This document shows positions 1 through 6,891 of a stretch of 10,690 nt of DNA, in pieces (the first letter of the stretch is position 1; each line of letters begins with the position of its first letter). Both the position numbers and the translations under genes were made by a program. The DNA is taken from contig JAJOHG010000626.1 in assembly GCA_021029095.1 (NCBI GenBank), positions 1 to 10,690 of the forward strand, given 5' to 3'. The notes under the pieces are model-generated. The model was not told the origin of the DNA, ran no database searches, and saw only the letters and a list, made by a program, of their open reading frames with translations. The DNA is from Phellopilus nigrolimitatus (taxonomy: Eukaryota > Basidiomycota > Agaricomycetes > Hymenochaetales > Hymenochaetaceae).

Positions 1-85
1 TCTCATCGGAAGTGCTGTGCATCTGGCCTTTTGATGCAATCGTGCCTGCTAAATTTACATTATTGTAGACAACTGGGTGTTGCTG

Positions 86-100
86 CCCCCCTCCCCTTTT
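86..100 (+). promoter_or_regulatory. Pyrimidine-rich tract upstream of a candidate start codon
   Basis: An uninterrupted C/T run of 15 nt lies about 30 nt before the ATG at 131. CT-rich tracts like this are common close to transcription starts of fungal genes, so it gives mild support to 131 as a real translation start. There is no TATA box near it. The assignment is inference from position and composition only. Confidence 0.3.
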
Positions 101-130
101 ATCCACAGGTAACATATCGAGATCACGCCA

Positions 131-403
131 ATGGGTCAGTCTCCGAGCTCAACCCCGCCTCATGCGGCGCAGAGAAAGAATGCACCTAATGAGCATCCTA
201 CAGGTGAGCGGTCAACTAAGCTATATTGTCTATGTTACATCCTAAAGTTATGCCAAAATTGTAGAATCAAAATTCTCAAGCTATCCAACAAACTCGGTCC
301 CTTCAAACACGGGTCCCCGAAACACGTTCTGCCCAGATGCGATCACCTCATACACGGTCTCTCCAAACGCGGTCTTCTCGTCGTGGCCGGCGTCTCTACT
401 CAT
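131..403 (+). CDS. Candidate 5' exons of a RING-type (or separate unknown) gene
   Basis: The ATG at 131 opens a 73-nt exon encoding about 24 residues (begins MGQSPSSTPP), ending at a near-perfect donor ACAG|GTGAGC at 204. Two acceptors are possible: TAG ending at 264 (61-nt intron) and AAG ending at 280 (77-nt intron). Only the second leads into the frame in which the 15-bp repeat at 289-378 behaves as coding (Q-T-R-S-x pentapeptides, then an Arg-rich SSRRGRR). That frame closes with TAG at 445-447, so the exon must be spliced before it; GTTTAT at 404 is a weak candidate donor. The N-terminus fits the MGxxxS N-myristoylation pattern, which could attach the product to membranes. A link to the RING exons at 1190-1835 is plausible because strand and order agree, but it is unproven. 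It could also be a short separate gene or a decayed 5' end. Confidence 0.4.
289..378 (+). repeat. Six-copy degenerate 15-bp tandem repeat (pentapeptide repeat)
   Basis: Six contiguous 15-nt units start at 289, 304, 319, 334, 349 and 364. The consensus is CAAACACGGTCTCCT, and positions 2, 4, 7 and 8 are identical in all units. In the frame starting at 289 the units read QTRSL, QTRVP, ETRSA, QMRSP, HTRSL, QTRSS. Differences fall mostly at third codon positions of this frame, as expected for a translated, selected repeat. No spacer separates the units, so it is not CRISPR-like. Confidence 0.75.
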
Positions 404-1027
404 GTTTATTCTGCCACGCTACTCCACGACCAACCAGGGCTTATTAGAAGTATGTATAGTTTACTTGACGGGTTCTTGGTTATTGACGCAATGATGGGTC
501 CACTTGGGTTTGTTTTTGTCAAGCACGCTCGCGGTCACATTCCTCTATGCTGTCGAATCTCTGGTGGCCAAAGACGCATAGGGGCCAACACGCGTCTCGA
601 CCCCTCGGAGCGATTTTGTGCAGTATGCGATTGTCCGTATACGTGTGGGCTTGAAATGGTGAATTCCAGTTTCGGCCGACATTGACTACCTAATTCTCAG
701 CTTCAGTATGTCAAATAGCACCTCGGATACGCAGCTTGGCATAAAGCGCCCATTTACAGTCGCAGGAGGCTTACCGGGGAAGGTTTATAAATAGACCGGA
801 GCTATGGTGCGAGCCTGTGGACTGCAGTTCACGCACACGGACAGGAAGCGCAAGGCAAGTATTTAGATATGCTCTTCAACTGAAAGAGCGTCTAATTTGA
901 TAGAATTTATACTTATAGCATGAAGAGGAAGTACATTATCATAACTCCCGCTTCTCTATGTTGAGTGAAGCAACTCGGCACGACGCCAATGTCGACTTAT
1001 CGATATTCGAGCGGCCAGGGAATTTGA
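404..1027 (+). other. Unresolved stretch, no gene confidently called
   Basis: About 620 nt between the candidate 5' exons and the RING exons. Short open stretches exist in several frames, but none resembles a family I know. It contains splice-like signals (GTATGT at 450; a CTAAT...CAG pattern at 690-706) and a TATA-like element at 786. It may be introns of one long gene, the promoter of a second gene, or an old insertion. I found no terminal inverted repeats or target-site duplication to support an insertion. Confidence 0.4.
786..793 (+). promoter_or_regulatory. TATA-box-like element
   Basis: A perfect TATAAATA sits at this position. If functional, transcription would start near 815-830, upstream of ATGs at 920 and 958. 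This would make the RING gene start here rather than at 131. The element could also be chance within an intron. No other core promoter signal was identified. Confidence 0.3.
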
Positions 1028-1189
1028 GCCGCGTCGACATCACTGTCTCCCCGCCTGAAGAAAGCCTTTACTACCGTATCTATCCCATGCGACAGATACT
1101 TTGCGACCGCCAATGCTCTGGAACAGGTACGGCTGAACACGTCCATGCTTGTAAAAACGGTTGATTAAAAGTGAGCGACGATACGACAG

Positions 1190-1835
1190 CACCAAAACAT
1201 TGAACGGCGTGGGTTTACCCTGGATCAGCAAGAAGATGAGGGCGAACAACCAAGAGCAGGTCCGAGCCAAACGCTATTGTCTCAGCCTAGCCCTGCACTG
1301 TCCGTGCGGCCTTCCTTCCGCTCTTCTGAAGCACACCCAGACGAGTCTGGAACCGCAGCTCGCCTAGAAGACGAACTGCTTCCACCATATGAAGTCGTTG
1401 GCCCGGTTGTAGGTGATGACCTCAGTCCCTGCACGTCTAGCGCCCCCAAAAGAGGCAGGAGCGCACACGCGCTCCCCGCGTTTCCGTCGCATTCTATGCG
1501 CAAGCTGCCTGCGCCGCCTCCACCCAGGAAAGAGCAGAGTCCTGCTCGGCCCTCTTCCGGCACTGCGTCCACGGGAACGCGCTCGGGGCAGGCTAAGTCC
1601 GCGCGCCTCACAATCGAGTGCACACTCTGCCTGGAACAGGAGGATGATGTGAGCGCATTGTTGTGCGGCCATATTTTCGGGTCTAGGTACGAGTTCTTCA
1701 TGCTTGACCGTCAGGATGCGAATTAACGGCGGGTGCTGTCTTCAGAGATGTATTATCAGCGCGCTACGCGATCGTCGATATCCGCTCTGCCGCAAAGCTT
1801 CGAGGTTGACAGACTTGCGAAAGATCTTTTTATGA
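1190..1835 (+). CDS. RING-finger protein, C-terminal exons (5' end uncertain)
   Basis: Two exons are supported, about 1190-1686 and 1748-1835, joined by a 61-nt intron (donor AG|GTACGA, branch-like TTAAC near 1722). The first exon encodes a polar, Pro/Ser/Arg-rich, probably disordered linker and the first half of a RING: C-T-L-C, then after 12 residues C-G-H-I-F-G. The second exon supplies C-I-I-S-A-L, the final P-L-C-R and a terminal D-L-R-K-I-F-L, then TGA. RING fingers bind two zinc ions and usually recruit E2 enzymes for ubiquitin transfer. Gly in place of the fifth ligand Cys (CGHxFGxxC) also occurs in RFWD3-type RINGs, but Tyr at the seventh ligand (codon 1779-1781) is abnormal. The frame is open upstream to 1175; an upstream exon ending at 1126 before a 63-nt intron (1127-1189) is plausible. 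The join at 1748 requires a GAG acceptor two bases after a CAG. The gene may be decaying. Confidence 0.72.
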
Positions 1836-1991
1836 GAAGTAACGAAAGTCTGTTCCTTCCCTTTTCCTTCGCATTGTCTTCGCATATTCCAGATACCCAA
1901 ATCATTCCATCCATGATCTTTACAAGGAAAGTAAGAATCCACCATCATTATTCGTATTGAAACAATGTCCTGTTTTTAATGTAGTCTAGGG

Positions 1992-1997
1992 AATAAA
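1992..1997 (+). terminator. Polyadenylation-type AATAAA for the RING gene
   Basis: An exact AATAAA lies 157 nt after the RING-protein stop codon. On the opposite strand an ATTAAA variant (plus positions 1975-1980) lies about 150 nt past the glycosidase stop. The two convergent transcripts therefore probably overlap in their 3' UTRs within 1836-2128. Fungal poly(A) signals are loose, so this is suggestive only. Confidence 0.4.
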
Positions 1998-2128
1998 CAC
2001 AAAAGACGTGCGATGGATATACAGATGTAATGCAAGACAACTCTGACATGCACAGTTCGTCGAGCGGCGTAGAAAGTACACGGAGTAGCATAGAACAGAC
2101 CAAAAAGAAGGGAGGAAGAATTGACCAT

Positions 2129-4924
2129 CTACATAATGCAGCAAACGTTGCGATCCTTTGGGCACATTTTATCGCATAGATCCCAAAAGCTGGAGGACGC
2201 AGCGATCGCGCTCGCTGTTGGGTCATCGGCCAGCCTGATAGGCCCACCGACACGGTTGATCTGGATCGTGTGCTCCAGGTCCGGCGCGTCCTCAGACGAC
2301 GGCACCTCGTACCACCACCGCAAGTACTGGCCTTCGATCGACCACTTGCCAGACGATACTTGCACATCGATGTCAACAAGAGACGACGTGGGCAGAGTCG
2401 CCGACGACTGTAACGACGCTGGAGTCTCGGGTGCGTCATCTGCGGGGGAAGTCTCTGCCTCTTCGTTGCCTTGCGTATAGCCAGCGGCGCTCCTTGCGAT
2501 GATGTCCTGTCTCGCAAAGTGGACCAGAGGAACGAAGATCTCCGTTGGAAGCTCTGCGTATGCGTCATCCTTAGCATCCGACAATTGCTGGGGAGTTGAA
2601 GAACCCGACGCCGAGTCTCGGATACAATTAACTGGTCTGTCTTCTGCTCGTACTTTCACGGTGAGCTTAAACTCCGCCTTCACAATGTCGAAAGCAATGT
2701 GCACAGGCAGACCGACCACAGCAGCCGGGAAAGGCCGAGAGAACGCACGAACCGCGCGCGCTCCGTCAGTCAAGAAATCGTAATGGTTCGCCCAGTGCGG
2801 GTGCGCTGCGAGTGTGCCGAGCGAGTGAAGGTTACTCTTGTCAAGGTCTTCGTCATCATATGACGGTGCAATTGATGCTCCACCCAGCGTTGTCAGAGAC
2901 ACCGCAGATGATGAGTGCGCTACCTCTTTGACACGCACGAAAGCTTGCGCGGACTTTTTCTTGATGAGCGCCGCCTCCGAGTCAGCGTTGCGCATGCGAT
3001 AGCTATCGATGGCCGGAACGTTGCGGAGGTCATCGGTCGACCACAAACTAAGATCCTCCATATTCCACCCGTCGCCCCATTTATGTGAAGAGTCGGGGCA
3101 ATAAGTCCAGATGGTGTAGTTCAAAGCATTTGGCCCGTCTGCGGCGTTCAAGCTAGCATCAAGGGCTCTTTGTTGACTCGAGTAGTCTCCTGCATGCTTG
3201 CCCCCGTCCGTCCAGCCGTACGATCGCTTATTATCCATATCGAAAGGTGTACCGATTTCGCCAATTATGGTAGGGTATGGTCCTAGAATCTCCGCGTCGC
3301 TCTTCAGCATTGTAAGCTGCTCCTGTAGCGATTGCCGAATGGCGCGCTCGCCGAACTTCGCAGCCATCCATGTCGACTTGTACTTCCCTCTCAACAAACC
3401 CAGAGCATCTGCGTTAAACCAGTTCCAATGGCGTGTAACAAGCGTGAGTCCGTCGTAGTAGTGACCGGAATAACAACAGCGCCCGCGCAAGTCGTCAGGT
3501 TCGTCAAGAGTAGGCGGTAGGGCAAACACAGGCGGCTCGATGAAGTGGATCCCTTCCGGATGTGCTTCGCGAATGCGTGCGGAGTATGCACGCCAATGTG
3601 GCCGCCAGTAGTCTGCCTCAAATACTACGGGGCGGTCCGGGTCGAAAGGCGGACAGTGAAAGTATGCGGGTTTTAAGACGTATCCGGTCTCGATATCCCA
3701 TACCCCATGTAAAGCCCAAATGCAAGTGCCGAGTTTCCATCCTGGATCGCGCGTCCAGCCCCATCGCTCACTGAATCCATCCACTTCAGTATCTGGGTCT
3801 AACCACATTTTAATGCCTTTCGGGTCAATGGTGACCGTCCCATCGCGTTTAGGACCAAATTTACCGAAGGCCCAGTGCTCGACTGTCTGCTCTTGACCCA
3901 TCCCGAGGCGCAATGACTGGGCAGGCGTCGGCCGCGAACCCTTTCGAAGCGTAGAGCCCTGCTCCTCGGGGACCGTGTTGAGGTTTTCATCTCCACAGAA
4001 CCCTTCAGCGGGCTCGTTCATGCTATCCCACCCGATAACACATTCGTCCAGTAAGTCGCCAGCGTCACGGATGCGATCGGCTAATTCTCCGAAAGCCGCG
4101 ATAAAATGTGATTGGAGGTAATCCTGAATGTTTTGTCCGTCTATAATGCATTTTGGAGCATAATCCTTTCCCGCAAAGAAGAGCGTGAAAACCGTCTGTG
4201 TAACTAAGCGACCATAATTCGTTGACCAGATCATTGCAGGTAGTGATTCTGGTTTAGGGTCATACGCAACTGGGTATTCGGAGTGTAAAATGGCACACTG
4301 GGTTGCCGTGAAGTTGAGCGGATTCATTCCGCAAGCAAGTAGCGTCCAATATGGTGCGCCCGAACCACCCGAAAACCGGGACCACTGAGAATTGTTCAGT
4401 ATAAGGCATTTTTTCAGAAAAGTATTGTTCCCTGCTTACGACGTCCTGGTGGGGATCTATATAAACCTTGAAACCATACTCCTTGCATTTCCGGAGAACG
4501 CGAATAGTATAATCCATAAATGTATAATCGTATTTGCCACTGCGGCTGGTTGAGAGAAATAGTATGGAATAAATGGGAACGGTACTTACGGTCCCTCGTG
4601 TTCCAGCGCCTCCCAAGTTACGGGAAAGCGTAACATATTGAACCCCCACCCTTTTAACCTCGCAAGATGCACATCCGCCGAGCCATCTTCCAGATTCAGA
4701 GGCCTCCCCAGAAACGACGTGTCACCATTCTCGCCTGCGTCCCAAAGCGCATCGCGACAGTATGTCGGCTCATCGACGGGAGCCTTGGCCGAGCCAGAGA
4801 GGTTGACGCCTCTCAAGAGAAGGGTGCGCGCGTTGTTGTCAACAAAACTACTGTCGACGGTGTGAATGAAATGCGAGTTTGTTGGTTTGCCTGTCGCCGG
4901 CGACACAGACGGTATTCGAGGCAT
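2129..4924 (-). CDS. GH5 steryl-/ceramide beta-glucosidase (EGCrP2/Egh1-like)
   Basis: Three exons on the minus strand: 4924-4590, 4539-4440 and 4384-2129, with introns of 50 and 55 nt (donors GTAAGT, GTAAGC), giving 896 residues. The (beta/alpha)8 catalytic domain begins near residue 20 (FIHTVDSSFVD, LLLRGVNLSG); it has R-F-P-V-T-W at 99-104 and D-P-H-Q-D at 140-144. The acid/base is Glu269 in W-D-S-M-N-E-P and the nucleophile is Glu521 in I-I-G-E-I-G-T-P. A beta-sandwich-like C-terminal domain (about 690-866) follows, with an acidic, disordered-looking insert near 776-814. Known relatives (Cryptococcus EGCrP2/Sgl1, yeast Egh1) hydrolyse ergosteryl beta-glucoside and/or glucosylceramide inside the cell. 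No signal peptide is visible, which agrees with that. The protein ends C-C-I-M, a CaaX-like prenylation signal. Start chosen because it precedes the family's conserved N-terminal strand and lies below a TATA box. The exact lipid substrate is inferred, not shown. Confidence 0.93.
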
Positions 4925-5008
4925 GGGGGGTGACAGAAGAGGCGTGGAGCCATCTCGTACGACTTGTCACTATGTACATATCCGAAACGGGGAAACCGGG
5001 GTAACTAA

Positions 5009-5015
5009 ATTTATA
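5009..5015 (-). promoter_or_regulatory. TATA box of the GH5 glycosidase gene
   Basis: The minus strand reads TATAAAT here, about 85 nt upstream of the glycosidase ATG at 4924. That leaves room for a transcription start near 4980 and a short 5' UTR. The spacing is normal for a fungal TATA promoter. No competing element was noticed closer to the gene. Confidence 0.5.
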
Positions 5016-5275
5016 CACGTAGATTACCCTCGGCTTCCACGGCACTTCCCATTTCTAACTTGCTTGTATTCCTGTACGTACTTCGCTGGAATGGTAGTAA
5101 TCTTATGCAGGACAACGTCGGAAAAGCGTGATGTTTGTACTTTTGATGATTCCGCAAGAGCTGGTTTTAAGCGTAAATACGCGCAATATGGACTTCTATA
5201 TTTGTGGATCAACAATGCAGCATAGCTATACAGCCTTTGCATTATGCATGATACAGCATGTGCTTCTGTCCAATA

Positions 5276-5302
5276 TCATTTCGACTGTCATCAGTGAAAT
5301 GA
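5276..5302. repeat. Hairpin, 11-bp stem with one bulge
   Basis: TCATTTC (5276-5282) plus ACTG (5284-5287) pair with CAGT (5292-5295) plus GAAATGA (5296-5302). One G is bulged at 5283 and the loop is TCAT. The stem is seen directly in the sequence; its function is unknown. Confidence 0.6.
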
Positions 5303-5659
5303 AAGTTCCATCAAGGACAGCCTCGGCCTGATGCGCATGAGGAGCTCCAGTTATTTTCGGATCGCCGCCAATAGTCCATTTGCATAGCGCTAAAAATAAG
5401 TTAACGACTAACCGGAGTCCCTATTATCGTATAGCTGCAGAAATCTTATAAATCAACAGCGAATATAATGCTGTACGGGGAAAAACTGTCGGCTGTTTAT
5501 CGCACGTTGTTGATGCTTCAGATCCCTCTCTTCTAGCTGGGGCAAAAGATATTACATATACTGTATATGGACAATCATCGCAAGTATATTCATAGTAGAT
5601 AGCTGTGGACCTTCAGACACTTACAGGTTGGACCGGACGCTGGTATCTGCAAGCCGAGC

Positions 5660-5686
5660 CTGTCATTGTGGACAAAAAAATGACAG
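5660..5686. repeat. Perfect 8-bp inverted repeat CTGTCATT/AATGACAG
   Basis: CTGTCATT at 5660-5667 is the exact reverse complement of AATGACAG at 5679-5686, with an 11-nt A-rich spacer. It could be a paired protein-binding site or a small hairpin. No gene is recognised around it. Confidence 0.6.
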
Positions 5687-6317
5687 CACAGTCTGCGGAA
5701 TACCATGCGCGCTTTGGCCTACCAGCCACCTGGGATCTTGTCCCTTCTTCGAAATTATACACACTTGCCCTCGTAGTAAAGGATGTAAGGACGCAGGCCT
5801 GAATCAATGGCGTCCCGCTGTTTCATCCAAGACCAGTAGCGATAGGACGCACGTGCGCTCTATAATCACTTTTGTCAAGGAGTTATTGGTATTCTTGCTT
5901 CAATACCACGATGAAGGTAGGTGTCGGTATGTCGGACTCTAACAAAAACTGAGGTCCTTACCGCCTAGAGGGAGGTGAGACTCTTATTTTTTGTAGCGTA
6001 TATTCGCAACCGACAGAGCAGCTTCAAAGTAGTTACATTCTGCCTTGCACTTGGAGAAAAGGGTAAGTCATTTAAAATACAGAAATGATAGCATTTTCTC
6101 ACTTTTATGTTTGTTTTAGGGTCCAAAAAGGGGACTTTTCAATTCCAACACAATGTTCAAAGTCGAGTCGTCGGTGGCAGTTTGGCAGCAAAATCTCCTG
6201 ATTTCAGCGACTAACGAACAAACCCCTTGAAAGCTTACAGTTGAAACCGTCTTCAGGTTCGTTGCCGTGAGATAATTGGAATATCTCCTTGTTTTTTCGA
6301 GGATAGAAACACGTATG

Positions 6318-6337
6318 CTGCAGTGTGCACATTGCAG
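6318..6337. repeat. 20-bp near-perfect palindrome
   Basis: CTGCAGTGTGCACATTGCAG equals its own reverse complement at 18 of 20 positions, which is 9 of 10 base-pair steps. It has no spacer, so it looks more like a dimeric protein-binding site than an RNA hairpin. It lies about 570 nt upstream of the F-box ATG. Confidence 0.55.
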
Positions 6338-6413
6338 GAAGGGGATTTCCAACCAGCAAACCTCACTGTAATTACGTAAATTTTGATAGGAAGGCGTGTG
6401 AAACTACTTTTTC

Positions 6414-6428
6414 TGTCATGCCATGACA
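6414..6428. repeat. 15-bp perfect palindrome TGTCATG-C-CATGACA
   Basis: Seven-base arms are perfectly complementary around a single central C. The arms contain the TGTCAT/ATGACA hexamer that recurs across this intergenic region. It lies about 470 nt upstream of the F-box ATG. Confidence 0.6.
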
Positions 6429-6891
6429 AGCTCAGCTCTCTTCCACCATGGCATTCTCATTGTCTACCGAGAAATGTCATCCTCATAGATTTTGCTCACA
6501 GCAAATTCTCTCATCATTCTCACATTGCTTTATTTTGCTACGAACTCGTGCGGGACGAAATTGTGAGTGTTCGGTTTGCACTTTGCGTATCTCAACGTTA
6601 TGAATGCCCGATAATTAATTCTCAGACTTCTTCATCTGACAAGTCATTATACATTTAGCCTACAGACCTTGGAAAAGACGCCGCGCTTCGATGAAAGCTG
6701 TTACATGAATATCGGTGTTTTATATTGATGCGACTTCCCGGTATTGATGGAAAGTTCGCTCACTTTGCATCGATGGTTGCATTGCGCATGCGAAGTTTGT
6801 TTTTCCTTGTGCATAATCAGCATAACAAGGATGCCAGAACATAAAGCAGTTCAAAGGGAATAAGGGTGGCCCGCTTACTCCCCACCTCTGC

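Larger units (their letters stand above)
5016..6891. other. Long divergent intergenic region without a recognised gene
   Basis: The region separates the minus-strand glycosidase gene from the plus-strand F-box gene. Open stretches of 60-104 codons occur in several overlapping frames, but none resembles a known family or joins into a convincing spliced model. A second TATA-like TTATAAATC occurs near 5446. The stretch contains several hairpins and palindromes, listed separately, and repeated TGTCAT/ATGACA hexamers. It probably contains the regulatory DNA of both flanking genes, and possibly a noncoding transcript or worn-out mobile DNA. No terminal repeats were found. Confidence 0.55.

Noticed and set aside
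289..378. Possible CRISPR-like or minisatellite array
   Set aside because: Units are contiguous without spacers, and the variation pattern follows codon phase, which fits a translated repeat better.
708..794. 28-codon mini-ORF starting MSNSTSDTQLG
   Set aside because: Too short, no known family and no splice support; its stop overlaps the TATA-like element. It could be an exon fragment, but this is not supportable.
404..1027. Transposon insertion in the RING gene
   Set aside because: I looked for terminal inverted repeats, target-site duplications and transposase or reverse-transcriptase motifs and saw none, so it is kept only as a hypothesis.
1282..1701. 139-codon and 102-codon minus-strand open frames opposite the RING exon
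   Set aside because: Antisense shadows of the GC-rich linker exon. The plus frame carries the RING motif, so the minus frames are not needed.
1948..2577. 209-codon minus-strand open frame
   Set aside because: It overlaps the 3' end of the glycosidase in another frame, is Arg/Ser-rich as expected for an off-frame reading of GC-rich coding DNA, and has no recognisable domain.
4892..4905. Perfect 14-bp palindrome TGTCGCCGGCGACA
   Set aside because: It lies in the first coding exon of the glycosidase (S-V-S-P-A-T-G region) and is explained by GC-rich codon use.
5605..5942. Overlapping 65- and 104-codon plus-strand frames in the intergenic region
   Set aside because: No recognisable motif, two overlapping frames with similar composition, and no good splice partners or start context.
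6383..6658. 91-codon plus-strand open frame
   Set aside because: Random-looking composition, no domain, covers the palindrome region, and has no homologue that I recognise.
5016..6891. Fungal pheromone-type short gene ending in CaaX
   Set aside because: The short open frames I inspected here do not end in a CaaX box, so there is no support for a pheromone precursor.
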